A stretch of 64,000 bases of DNA, taken from assembly GCF_900115665.1 (NCBI RefSeq), contig NZ_FOXH01000002.1, positions 62,001 to 126,000 on the forward strand. The letters run 5' to 3'. Every line of letters starts with the position of its first letter. Positions within the stretch are counted from its first letter, which is position 1. The notes beneath the pieces are model-generated. The model was not told where the DNA came from. It saw only the letters and a program-made list of their open reading frames with translations, and did not search any database. Position numbers and translations under genes: made by a program. Positions 1-8,289 of this stretch are shown here, piece by piece. The stretch comes from Pseudarcicella hirudinis (GTDB lineage Bacteria > Bacteroidota > Bacteroidia > Cytophagales > Spirosomataceae).

Positions 1-913
1 TCTGACGAAGGGTATCAATATTATATACTAAAACACCAGGTAAATCTTCCAGGGTATCTTCAACACTTCTCGGTACAGAAAGGTCAATGAAATATTTGAA
101 AGTAAGAACCTCCATTTTTGAAACCAGTTCTTTTGTAATAACAGGTTTATCCATCATTACAGAAGAAATAATTACGTCTGCTTTGGCAATTTCTTCTTCC
201 AGATTTTCGAAATCAGCTACTCTGAAATTGTGTCCGGCAGCGATTTTGTCTGATTTGGCACGGGTACGATTGGTAATTGTAATGTCTGCAAATTCCTTAT
301 CTGCCAGATTTTTACAAACATCAGCCCCGATTTCACCTAAACCGATAATGAGGACTTTCGGCTGAGTCATTTTCTGAGTCAATTCTTCAGTCAGTGCAAC
401 AGTGGCATAAGAAACTGAAGCAGCACCATCACGGAAAGAAGTTTCCTGAGCTACTTTTTTATTGGCAAAGAAAATGGTATGCATCAGACGGTGTAAGAAT
501 GGACCAGCCATGTCTATATCCGCCGACCATTGGTAAGCATGTTTGATCTGATTTGGAATCTGTAAATCTCCTACAACTTTTGAATGTAGTCCAGTGGCTA
601 CTTCAAAGAGATGTTTTACAGCTTCTTCCTGACTTTGGAATATCTCAAAATAAGACAGGTAATCCTCTGTATTGGTAATTCCTTTTTGAATTAAAAGGGA
701 TTTGATTATGTCGCCTGAATAATTCTTGTCTGAAATATAATAGATCTCGGTACGGTTGCAGGTTGATACAATCAGACTTTCCTGTATGCCAAATAAGTCC
801 TTAAGCATCAAGGCAAAGTTTTTACTTTCACCTTCGTTAAGTGCAACTTGTTCCCTCACTGAAAGCGGGGCAGATTTATATGATAGACTGAACGCTTTAA
901 ATTGATTTTGCAT
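1..913 (-). CDS. hemA: Glutamyl-tRNA reductase (3'-truncated by window edge)
   Basis: Reduces glutamyl-tRNA(Glu) to glutamate-1-semialdehyde, the first committed step of C5-pathway tetrapyrrole synthesis in the cytoplasm. I translated the minus strand from the ATG at 913; the frame stays open to the window edge, giving about 304 N-terminal residues. Visible are the active-site motif STCNRTEIY (nucleophile Cys about residue 52), the conserved HSKVVGD-like segment (here LHSKVVGDLQI) and a Rossmann GLGEIG loop near residue 185. These are diagnostic of HemA. The C-terminal dimerisation domain lies outside the window. A TAATTTTG -7-like box lies upstream at 937-944 (minus). Identity is firm; only the end is missing. 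Confidence 0.93.
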   Translation of the reverse strand, partial: MQNQFKAFSLSYKSAPLSVREQVALNEGESKNFALMLKDLFGIQESLIVSTCNRTEIYYISDKNYSGDIIKSLLIQKGITNTEDYLSYFEIFQSQEEAVKHLFEVATGLHSKVVGDLQIPNQIKHAYQWSADIDMAGPFLHRLMHTIFFANKKVAQETSFRDGAASVSYATVALTEELTQKMTQPKVLIIGLGEIGADVCKNLADKEFADITITNRTRAKSDKIAAGHNFRVADFENLEEEIAKADVIISSVMMDKPVITKELVSKMEVLTFKYFIDLSVPRSVEDTLEDLPGVLVYNIDTLRQ

Positions 914-936
914 CTTCTCGATACTATATAGATTCA

Positions 937-944
937 CAAAATTA
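937..944 (-). promoter_or_regulatory. Possible -7 promoter element of hemA
   Basis: On the minus strand this reads TAATTTTG, matching the Bacteroidota -7 consensus TAnnTTTG, about 24 nt before the hemA start. A TTTG lies 25 nt further upstream (970-973), slightly beyond the usual spacing, so the -33 assignment is weak. Confidence 0.35.
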
Positions 945-1156
945 CGACACGATTCATTAATAAAATACACAAATTCCGAAAGAAAAATTTATTTAGAACT
1001 TGTATAAATAATAACTAATTTTCTGACTATGATTTCCGGGAAAAATTAAATTGTTAAGAAGAAATACTTAATCGCAAAAATAGGTATTATTCAAGCCTTA
1101 TAAACTGACTTTTGTCATGTTAACAACTGATTTAGAGAAGCAAAATTTTCAGGAAA

Positions 1157-1185
1157 TTCGGGGATTTATGTAGAAAATCCCCGAA
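1157..1185 (-). terminator. Hairpin terminator after the globin lipoprotein gene
   Basis: Perfect 11-bp inverted repeat (TTCGGGGATTT / AAATCCCCGAA) with a 7-nt loop, starting 22 nt beyond the stop codon of the minus-strand gene at 1207. The following T-run is short, so it may be a weak terminator or an mRNA 3'-end stabiliser. Confidence 0.55.
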
Positions 1186-1206
1186 AAGTAATTCCAAACC
1201 ACTAAA

Positions 1207-2040
1207 CTATTGTCCTACAATATCTCCTTTCAAACCACCCAAAGCTGTAAGCAGCTGGATTTTGGTTCTTGATTCAACATTGTATTTTATCAAAGATGCC
1301 TGTAAGTCTGATACCAGTGCATTGAACTGAGCCTCATTGATATTCATACCTTTATGAGCAGTTTTCATATCCTTACCGGTGTATTTTTCAGTACCACCTG
1401 TAGCCATACCAACCTGATTGATCAGATTATTTCTTAGTCTGGTCAGACGGGCAGGATCAGCTACTGCTGCGGCAAAGAATGAATTAATGCGGTTATCGGC
1501 TGCCACTTTTCCTAAAAAGTCATCAATTACAGTACTGATACCTGCATTTCCACCCAAACGGACATAAAGTGTAGTCGGGCCTTCAACGATATCTCCTTTC
1601 AAACCTGCCAAAGCGGTAAGAAGTTCTGTTTTATCAGCGGCCGCTACATTAAATTTATCAAGAGAAGCACTCAGATCTGCTACTAATGCATTGAAATCTG
1701 CCTCTTCAATCCCCATTCCTTTGTGAGCCGTTTTCATGTCTTTTCCGGTGTATTTTTCCATACCACCAGTAGCCATACCAACCTGATTAATCAGATTGTT
1801 TCTCAATCTTGTCAGACGTGCCGGATCTGCAGCTGCATCAGCGAAGAAAGCGTTGATTTTAGTGTCGGCAGCGACATTTGCTATAAACTGATCAATAACG
1901 GCCGAAATGGCTGCATTTCCCCCTAATCTGTCGTAGAGCGATTTCGTCGGGGTCACTACAGGGTCATCTTTTTTGCAAGATGAAAGCAAACAAGTACCCA
2001 TCAGCAGGGCTAAGCCCAAGCTTTGCAATGATTTTTTCAT
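1207..2040 (-). CDS. Lipoprotein with two tandem truncated-hemoglobin (group 1) domains
   Basis: Exported globin-like protein. Residues 1-22 form a lipoprotein signal peptide with lipobox LSSC (Cys22), so the mature protein should be anchored in a membrane outside the cytoplasm. Two near-identical domains follow (about 35-150 and 158-277), each with the TrHb1 landmarks YxRLGG, a YTGKDMKTAHKGM segment with a candidate proximal His (H106, H229), and the glycine-rich GG before it. The usual Phe-Tyr of helix B is Phe-Ile (residue 53) and Phe-Leu (176), so the B10 tyrosine that stabilises bound O2 in typical group 1 proteins is missing in both. The repeats are also close at DNA level, pointing to a recent internal duplication. 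Heme binding and ligand function are inferred; gas sensing, NO handling or heme scavenging are all possible. Confidence 0.85.
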   Translation of the reverse strand: MKKSLQSLGLALLMGTCLLSSCKKDDPVVTPTKSLYDRLGGNAAISAVIDQFIANVAADTKINAFFADAAADPARLTRLRNNLINQVGMATGGMEKYTGKDMKTAHKGMGIEEADFNALVADLSASLDKFNVAAADKTELLTALAGLKGDIVEGPTTLYVRLGGNAGISTVIDDFLGKVAADNRINSFFAAAVADPARLTRLRNNLINQVGMATGGTEKYTGKDMKTAHKGMNINEAQFNALVSDLQASLIKYNVESRTKIQLLTALGGLKGDIVGQ

Positions 2041-2200
2041 GTGTTTAAAAGTTTACTGGTTTAAGCAAAAGTCAGATAAATCCGCAATATCCGTCTTTCG
2101 CAAAATGATTGATTTTTAAAGAACGCGGACAAAATTTAAGTTAAAGGTTAAAGTGTGGGTATTGCGGTTCAATTTCAAAAAGGGGGTTACCGACAAGGGG

Positions 2201-2629
2201 CTAACGGAAACAGAGAGAAGATTTAAGATTTGTAAAAAAATCCAGATACTCAGCAGGAACAGGACATTGAGGGCCATCATATTTATCGAATTCTACTTTT
2301 TTGGCTATATAGTTTTTGGCTTCAACAATAGACTTTAAGACATTTTCAGAAGTTTCATCTCCATGATAAGTGACACTTATTGTACTGCCAATGCGATTGA
2401 TTGTGCAGGCAGTTACACCTTTCTGGGCTGTAAGCTGACCAGAAATCGAAGCACTGTCTTCTGCCGAAATTGTCTTATTGATGTTAAAAACAGAAAGGTT
2501 GATCGGCTTTAGATTTAACCTTTGAGAAAGTGGAGGCTCCTCCCAATTCGCCCAAACAACGAGGCCAGCAAATATGACCAGGCAAATCGTCAATAAAACC
2601 TTTGAGGTTTTCAGGAAAAAAGTTTTCAT
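2201..2629 (-). CDS. Exported HMA-like (ferredoxin-fold) protein
   Basis: A 142-residue protein if started at the ATG at 2627-2629; the longer reading frame back to 2749 lacks a signal-like start, whereas MKTFFLKTS followed by a 16-residue hydrophobic stretch fits a signal peptide or membrane anchor. Residues about 55-110 fit the beta-alpha-beta-beta-alpha-beta layout of heavy-metal-associated domains (GVTACTIN, then a strand pair and SENVLKSIVE), but the metal-binding CxxC is absent, leaving one cysteine. The C-terminal tail (CPVPAEYLDFF) contains a conserved-looking segment. Members of this family without CxxC are common in Bacteroidota; role unknown. It is on the same strand as the globin gene, with 160 bp between them. 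Confidence 0.6.
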   Translation of the reverse strand: MKTFFLKTSKVLLTICLVIFAGLVVWANWEEPPLSQRLNLKPINLSVFNINKTISAEDSASISGQLTAQKGVTACTINRIGSTISVTYHGDETSENVLKSIVEAKNYIAKKVEFDKYDGPQCPVPAEYLDFFTNLKSSLCFR

Positions 2630-2970
2630 GGTATAAATTTTAAAAAAGAATGAGTGCTTTTCTTTCGGTTGCACATATCTACGGGGATTCGTGATGCTTG
2701 GATTTAGGAAATTTCTTTTTTTTGAAGAAAGCCCGGAGACTAATACCAAAAACAGCCTTCCCGTAAAATTCAGCCGAGCGTTTAAAATATGGTTTAATAA
2801 TTGAATTCAATGGATGAAGGTGGCTGTAAATGCCTGATAAAGAGTAGATAATAAGACGAAGAAACGCCGTATTCTGAGTCTATGGTATGATTTCAGAAGG
2901 AGAAATAATATTTTTTTGCTAATTATATTTTGATAAGATTTTTTGGAATAAAATTGATAAATTTGTCAAA
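2630..2970. other. Intergenic region between divergent genes
   Basis: About 340 AT-rich bases between the minus-strand HMA-like gene and the plus-strand crotonase. It must contain promoters for both, but I see no convincing TAnnTTTG box with a partner, no inverted repeat and no small ORF. Confidence 0.5.
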
Positions 2971-2997
2971 ATGGTATGCGTGCATAATAAAAAGGCT

Positions 2998-3816
2998 ATG
3001 AAAGATTTTAAAAATATTTTATTAACTCAGGAAGATAAAGTGGCTATCCTGAAAATTAACCGGCCTGAGAAAGCCAATGCGCTGGACGTTCTGACCTGGC
3101 AGGAATTGAAAGAGGCTATGGAATGCTGTGCTGAGACACCCGGCATAAGAGCAATTGTCCTTGCAGGAGAAGGGGAAAAGTTATTTTCTGCCGGAATAGA
3201 TCTCAGTGTATTAATGAGCCTGAAAGTGACAGCTGAGAATGAATGTGAGGGAAGAACGAGAGAAAATATCAGGAATTTTATCCTTCAATACCATCAGATT
3301 ATCAATTTACTGGAGACCTGCCGGAAACCCGTTCTGGCTGCTGTTCACGGAGCCTGCATTGGCGCCGGACTGGATTTAATCTGTGCTGCAGATATGCGTT
3401 ATTGCACGAGTGATGCATATTTCTGTATCAAGGAAATTGATATGGGAATGGTTGCTGACTTTGGTACTTTACAGCGTTTGCCTAAACTGATCAGCGATGG
3501 ACTTTGCAGAGAACTGGCTTACACCGGAAGAAAGATGTATGCAGAAGAAGCTGAAAAGAGCGGATTAGTTAATAAGGTTTTTCAGGATAAAAACATGCTT
3601 TTGGAAGAAGTACTGAAAATAGCGCGGAATATAGCTGAAAAGTCGCCATTATCTGTTCGCGGAACGAAGGAAAATATCCTGTACGCCAGGGATCACAGTG
3701 TGGCAGATGGTTTGAATTTTGTAGCAACCTGGAACGCAGGTATGATTCTTTCAAATGATCTTAATGAAGCCCTCAAAGCCCAGATGGCTAAAACCGTGCC
3801 TCAATTCAAAGATTAG
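2998..3816 (+). CDS. Delta(3,5)-delta(2,4)-dienoyl-CoA isomerase-like crotonase
   Basis: Crotonase-fold enzyme, probably isomerising 3,5-dienoyl-CoA to 2,4-dienoyl-CoA in degradation of unsaturated fatty acids with odd-numbered double bonds. Besides the oxyanion-hole motifs (FSAGIDL, GACIGAGLD) it carries the stretch KEIDMGMVADFGTLQRLPK, closely resembling mammalian ECH1. The three ECH1 catalytic acids are all present: the Asp of GAGLD, the Glu of KEI and, eight residues on, the Asp of VAD. A plain enoyl-CoA hydratase would show two glutamates instead. I start at the third in-frame ATG (2998); the earlier ATG at 2971 would add nine residues with no homology. Followed closely by the YheT gene on the same strand. 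Confidence 0.85.
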   Translation: MKDFKNILLTQEDKVAILKINRPEKANALDVLTWQELKEAMECCAETPGIRAIVLAGEGEKLFSAGIDLSVLMSLKVTAENECEGRTRENIRNFILQYHQIINLLETCRKPVLAAVHGACIGAGLDLICAADMRYCTSDAYFCIKEIDMGMVADFGTLQRLPKLISDGLCRELAYTGRKMYAEEAEKSGLVNKVFQDKNMLLEEVLKIARNIAEKSPLSVRGTKENILYARDHSVADGLNFVATWNAGMILSNDLNEALKAQMAKTVPQFKD

Positions 3817-3966
3817 GATGCAGAAAATCCCCGTACGGTTTTAGCTATCAAAAGAACTGACAATTTTCAATATTGTATTTTGTAAAGATAATATATTGAT
3901 TATAGTTGTTTTTGCTCTATTTTTCAAAGACAAAGGTTAAATTTATACTTTGAATAGCTGAAACAA

Positions 3967-4959
3967 ATGCCATTTATTCGACAGTCAGATTATCAGCCGC
4001 CCCGTTGGTTACCCAATGGGCATTTGCAAACCATCTATCCTTCCGTTTTTCGCAAGGTAGAAGGTGTTGTGTATGAACGCGAAAGAATTGATACGAATGA
4101 TGGTGATTTTCTTGATCTTGACTGGTCTTTTTCAAAATATGATTTTCCGAAAGGACCGGGTAAGAAGAAATTACCACTGGTTGTGCTAAGTCATGGATTG
4201 GAAGGAGATACAACCCGTCAATATATCATTGGCATGGTCAAATTGTTCAACTCGAACGGTTTTGACTGTCTTGCCTGGAATTTCAGAAGCTGTTCTGGAG
4301 AAATCAACAAAACTTTAAGATTCTATCATAGCGGCGCTACGGATGATTTGCAGACCGTACTCAATGTGGCGTTGTCAAAAGGCTATGAAGAAATATATTT
4401 AATCGGGTTTAGCCTCGGTGGCAACCTGACATTGAAATACCTTGGGGAATCAGGTGAAAACCTTTATCCTGAAATTAAGAAAGCAATTGCTTTTTCTGTA
4501 CCTTTGCATCTTTCCAGCGGAAGCAGTAAGATGGAAGGGTGGGAGGATTGGATTTATACCACTCGTTTTAACCGTTCTCTGAAAAAGAAAATTCTGGAGA
4601 AAGCCCGATATTACCCGGACCAAATAAACACTTCAAACCTCTCTAAAGTGAAAACATTGAGAGACTTCGATAATTATTACACTTCACAGCTGCACGGCTT
4701 TAAAGATGCCGAGGACTATTATGCAAAAAATAGTTCGATTAATTTTATAGAAAATATTTCAGTACCTACATTGATTGTTAATGCGCAGAATGACCCGTTT
4801 CTCTCAAAGAAATGTTATCCTTTTGAATTAACGGAACGTTTGGAAAATGTCCATTTTTTTGCTCCGGAAGAAGGAGGCCATTGCGGATTTTATCAGTCAG
4901 GTTACAATGGGGTGCTATGGTCGGAGATGAAAGCACTTGAATGGATAACCCGATCCTGA
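3967..4959 (+). CDS. YheT-family alpha/beta hydrolase (copy 1)
   Basis: Cytoplasmic alpha/beta hydrolase of the YheT/ABHD1-3 group (COG0429). The N-terminal LPNGHLQTIYPSVFR segment is the family hallmark. The nucleophile elbow is GFSLGGN (Ser near residue 145), with LIVNAQNDPFL carrying the acid region and EGGHCGFY the catalytic His near the C-terminus. Substrate unknown; related proteins act on lipid esters. A paralogue with the same architecture sits at 28655-29665 on the other strand. The 150-bp leader is AT-rich with an ATACTTTG near-match to the -7 box at 3945-3952. Confidence 0.85.
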   Translation: MPFIRQSDYQPPRWLPNGHLQTIYPSVFRKVEGVVYERERIDTNDGDFLDLDWSFSKYDFPKGPGKKKLPLVVLSHGLEGDTTRQYIIGMVKLFNSNGFDCLAWNFRSCSGEINKTLRFYHSGATDDLQTVLNVALSKGYEEIYLIGFSLGGNLTLKYLGESGENLYPEIKKAIAFSVPLHLSSGSSKMEGWEDWIYTTRFNRSLKKKILEKARYYPDQINTSNLSKVKTLRDFDNYYTSQLHGFKDAEDYYAKNSSINFIENISVPTLIVNAQNDPFLSKKCYPFELTERLENVHFFAPEEGGHCGFYQSGYNGVLWSEMKALEWITRS

Positions 4960-5148
4960 ACTATAACCTTAAAAAACATTGGAAATTTGAATCTTTCGAA
5001 ACAACAGATAGTTACACCTATATGGCTATCGGTTGATTTTATTCAAAGATTTTCCGGATTGTTTTCGCAAAAAATAATAAGCGTTTTAATAAAATATACC
5101 AGCTGAAAAGCAAGCATTTTTTCATTCGATTACGGCTAATATACTAAT

Positions 5149-7062
5149 ATGATGTTGACAAAAACCCAGGAACAAATCTTTTTTGTAATTGATTTCGATA
5201 GCACTTTCACGAAAGTGGAAGGCTTGGACGAACTTGCTGCCATTGCTTTGGCAGGGAATAAAGACAAGGATAAAATAGTTTCAGAAATAAAATCTATCAC
5301 AGACAGAGGAATGCTGGGAGAGATTGGCTTTGCAGAGTCTTTAAAGGCAAGGGTAAATCTTTTACCGGCAAACAGAGAGCATGTTGATATATTGGTAGAT
5401 TTTTTGATGGGGAAAATTTCAGATTCTTTCCAGAGAAACAGAGATTTTATTACCCAGAATCAGGAAAATATTCTGATCGTTTCGAGCGGTTTTAAAGATT
5501 TTATTGTTCCTGTAGCAGTTTCTATGGGAGTTAAGGAAGAGAATGTGTATGCCAATACTTTCAGGTATGACGCAGAAGGCAACATTACCGGATATGATGA
5601 AAGTAACCTGCTTTCTCAGGATAAAGGAAAGGTGAAATTGCTTCAGCAACTGAATCTTGACGGAGATGTATTCGCCATCGGGGATGGTTACACAGATTAT
5701 GAGTTAAGAGAGTCTGGTCTGGCAAATAAATTCTTTGCGTTTACTGAAAATGTTGAACGTCAGAAGGTTGTGGAAAAGGCAGATGAAGTTGTAGCTTCTT
5801 TAGACGAATTTTTATACATCAATGGATTAAGCCGTTCTCAGTCTTATCCAAAATCGAAGATTAAGGTTCTTTTACTGGAAAATGTTCACCCTAAGGCTGT
5901 TGCATCCTTTAAATCGGAAGGTTTTCAGGTAGAATTGCTGAAAGGAGCATTGGACGAAGAAGAACTGATTGAAAAGATTAAAGGCGTTTCTATTCTGGGC
6001 CTTCGTTCGAAAACAAATCTTACCAAGAAAGTTTTAGAGCATCCGAATGCCAGTCGTTTGATGGCAGTCGGAGCATTTTGTATCGGAACCAATCAGATTA
6101 ATCTTGATGAATGTGAGCGCAGGGGTATTGCTGTATTTAATGCACCTTATTCAAATACACGTTCTGTCGTAGAAATGGCTATCGGGGAAATGATTATCCT
6201 TACCCGTGATATCATGACGAAATCGAATAAAATGCATGAGGGTATCTGGGATAAATCAGCTAAAAACTCTTACGAAATCAGAGGTAAGAAATTAGGATTG
6301 GTTGGATACGGAAGCATTGGTACTCAGATTTCCGTAATTGCAGAAGCGATGGGTATGGAGGTTTATTTCTATGATGCTGTAGATAAACTTGCACTCGGAA
6401 ATGCAAAAAAATGTAAATCTCTTGAAGAATTATTTGGCGTGGCGGATTTCATTTCACTACACGTAGATGGCCGTAAATCTAATGCCAATATGATCGGTGA
6501 GAAAGAGTTTGCGATGATGAAGGACAATGTGATTTTCATAAACCTTTCACGCGGACACGTGGTTGAAATTCCGGCATTGGTAAAAGCATTGAAATCAGGG
6601 AAAGTCTGGGGAGCTGCTATTGATGTATTTCCTTATGAGCCAAAAACCAATGATGAGGAATTTGTCAATGAATTGAGAGGTTTGCCAAGAGTAATTTTAA
6701 CTCCGCATGTTGGCGGTTCAACAGAAGAAGCTCAGGCGAATATCGGTGAATTTGTACCAAGTAAATTGTTGCAATTCATGAATAACGGAAGTACTTACGG
6801 TTCAGTGAATTTCCCTGAATTGCAGTTGCCGGCTTTGGAAGGAGCACATCGTTTATTGCATATTCACCAGAACGTGCCGGGTATTCTGGCTAAAATCAAC
6901 GGAATTTTTGCGAAACACAATGTCAATATCAAAGGTCAGTATCTGAAAACAACCAATGAGATCGGTTATGTAATTACAGATGTGGCGAAAGAATATTCTG
7001 ATGAAATTGTGGAAGAATTAAAAGGTATAGACAATACGATTAAGTTCAGATTGTTGTATTAA
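5149..7062 (+). CDS. Bifunctional phosphoserine phosphatase-like / D-3-phosphoglycerate dehydrogenase fusion
   Basis: One 637-residue polypeptide carrying two serine-biosynthesis activities. Residues 1-225 are a HAD-IB phosphatase domain (nucleophile motif DFDST, motif GDGYTDYE with metal-binding Asp), like SerB. Residues 237-550 are a D-isomer 2-hydroxyacid dehydrogenase (Rossmann loop GYGSIG; NLSRGHVVE with catalytic Arg; TPHVGGSTEEAQ with catalytic His), i.e. SerA. Residues about 560-637 form an ACT domain (GILAKINGIFAKHNVNIKG), suggesting serine feedback. It would catalyse the first and last steps of the pathway; SerC for the middle step is encoded at 8920. The fusion occurs in other Cytophagales. 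Two ATGs/Met codons start the protein (MM); either works. Confidence 0.9.
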   Translation: MMLTKTQEQIFFVIDFDSTFTKVEGLDELAAIALAGNKDKDKIVSEIKSITDRGMLGEIGFAESLKARVNLLPANREHVDILVDFLMGKISDSFQRNRDFITQNQENILIVSSGFKDFIVPVAVSMGVKEENVYANTFRYDAEGNITGYDESNLLSQDKGKVKLLQQLNLDGDVFAIGDGYTDYELRESGLANKFFAFTENVERQKVVEKADEVVASLDEFLYINGLSRSQSYPKSKIKVLLLENVHPKAVASFKSEGFQVELLKGALDEEELIEKIKGVSILGLRSKTNLTKKVLEHPNASRLMAVGAFCIGTNQINLDECERRGIAVFNAPYSNTRSVVEMAIGEMIILTRDIMTKSNKMHEGIWDKSAKNSYEIRGKKLGLVGYGSIGTQISVIAEAMGMEVYFYDAVDKLALGNAKKCKSLEELFGVADFISLHVDGRKSNANMIGEKEFAMMKDNVIFINLSRGHVVEIPALVKALKSGKVWGAAIDVFPYEPKTNDEEFVNELRGLPRVILTPHVGGSTEEAQANIGEFVPSKLLQFMNNGSTYGSVNFPELQLPALEGAHRLLHIHQNVPGILAKINGIFAKHNVNIKGQYLKTTNEIGYVITDVAKEYSDEIVEELKGIDNTIKFRLLY

Positions 7063-7081
7063 GATTATCAAAACAGTTTAT

Positions 7082-7107
7082 ATTTGTGCCACGGATGTGG
7101 CACAAAT
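7082..7107. repeat. Perfect hairpin between serBA and the ATPase gene
   Basis: Inverted repeat ATTTGTGCCAC / GTGGCACAAAT, 11 bp with a 4-nt loop, 20 nt after the serBA stop and 24 nt before the ATPase start. It lacks a proper T-run, so it is either a leaky terminator/attenuator or an operator. It is the only element separating serBA from the downstream cassette and serC. Confidence 0.6.
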
Positions 7108-7131
7108 AGTTTATAGCCCTTTGGTTTATAT

Positions 7132-8289
7132 ATGATTAAGAAAATAACAATTCAAAACTTCTTTAGCTTTGGTTCAGAGCAGACAATAGAATTGAATTCT
7201 GACACGAATGTTCTGGTAGGAATTAATGGAACAGGGAAGTCAAATTTCATAAAAGCTATCCGTTTTCTGCAACAAGGAATAAAAGGGAATTTTGGTAAAT
7301 TATTTTCTGAAAAATGGGGAGGCTTTTCAGGAGCATCAAACTTCATTAATCCTGAGGCTAATGAAATTAAACTGAGTTTTTATTTTGATGCAAAGGAAGT
7401 CGGTAGGGCAGCAAAAGTTGCAAATTTCGACGGTGTTATATCAGAAATTGAAATTATTTATCAAATAAGAATCGTTAAAAATGGATTAGTCGATTATCAG
7501 TTATATGAAGAAGTAATCGAAGGAAATACTAAAATAGATCTGGATGAAAAGTTAGGTCTTCCAGATAACGGAAGAAAAGAATTAAGATTAGCTTGGGCAG
7601 GAAGTGTTTTAGGAAGGCCGCTTAGCTTATTTTTACTTTATAAATCAATAGAGCAAATTTCAATCTATGATTATTTTGATACCTCATTCGAAAGTGAAAT
7701 AAGACAACTTTCTCCTTATTTTTCCGAAGAGAAGCTGCTTTCAGATGGCAGAAATCTTACCGCTTTATTGAGTCATCTCAGTGGTAATTCGATTAAGGTT
7801 TATGACAGAATAAAAGAAGAAATTTTGAATATCAACCCGAATTTTAAGGACTTGATATTTACTACTCCGATAGCAGGGAAGAGCCTGCTATCACTGAAAG
7901 AGTCTAATCTGGATAAAGCTATTACGATTGAGCATATTTCAGATGGTACTTTAAAGTATTTACTTCTGTTATCAATCTTTTATAATCCCAATCGTGGAAG
8001 TGTAATTTGTATTGATGAACCGGAAAACGGGTTGCATCCGGATATGATAAATGGTATTGCGAGGGGGATAAAATATGCGGCCCAAAATGGTACCCAAATG
8101 ATAATAGCTACCCATTCTCCTTTATTACTTAATTCTTTTGAATTGGAAGATTTAAAGATTTTCGAAAAAGACCAGAAGAATCAAACTGTTGTAAAAGTAA
8201 AATCGGAAGAAGATTTTCCTGATTGGGAAGGAGAATTTCTGGCTGGTCAAATGTGGTTGAGAGGCCAGATTGGAGGCACAAGATGGTAG
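7132..8289 (+). CDS. RecF/OLD-like AAA ATPase (AAA_21 type) of a two-gene cassette
   Basis: A 385-residue ABC/SMC-type ATPase. The N-terminus MIKKITIQNFFSFG is the usual SMC/RecF start; Walker A is GINGTGKS (residues 30-37); the signature-like ISDGTLKYLLLL lies near 265-280; Walker B is CIDEPENGLHP near 290; the H-loop is IIATHSP. There is no fused nuclease domain, and the TOPRIM-like partner is encoded by the next gene, overlapping by 7 bp. This split ATPase plus TOPRIM layout resembles OLD-family and PARIS-type phage defence systems. Defence function is an inference. Coding density and AT content are higher than in serBA, in keeping with acquisition. Confidence 0.8.
   Translation: MIKKITIQNFFSFGSEQTIELNSDTNVLVGINGTGKSNFIKAIRFLQQGIKGNFGKLFSEKWGGFSGASNFINPEANEIKLSFYFDAKEVGRAAKVANFDGVISEIEIIYQIRIVKNGLVDYQLYEEVIEGNTKIDLDEKLGLPDNGRKELRLAWAGSVLGRPLSLFLLYKSIEQISIYDYFDTSFESEIRQLSPYFSEEKLLSDGRNLTALLSHLSGNSIKVYDRIKEEILNINPNFKDLIFTTPIAGKSLLSLKESNLDKAITIEHISDGTLKYLLLLSIFYNPNRGSVICIDEPENGLHPDMINGIARGIKYAAQNGTQMIIATHSPLLLNSFELEDLKIFEKDQKNQTVVKVKSEEDFPDWEGEFLAGQMWLRGQIGGTRW

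Noticed and set aside
1723-1926. Plus-strand ORF of 67 codons
   Set aside because: Antisense to the first globin domain of the lipoprotein.
7082-7107. Hairpin considered as an attachment site of the ATPase cassette
   Set aside because: No second copy flanks the cassette on the serC side; serC directly overlaps it.
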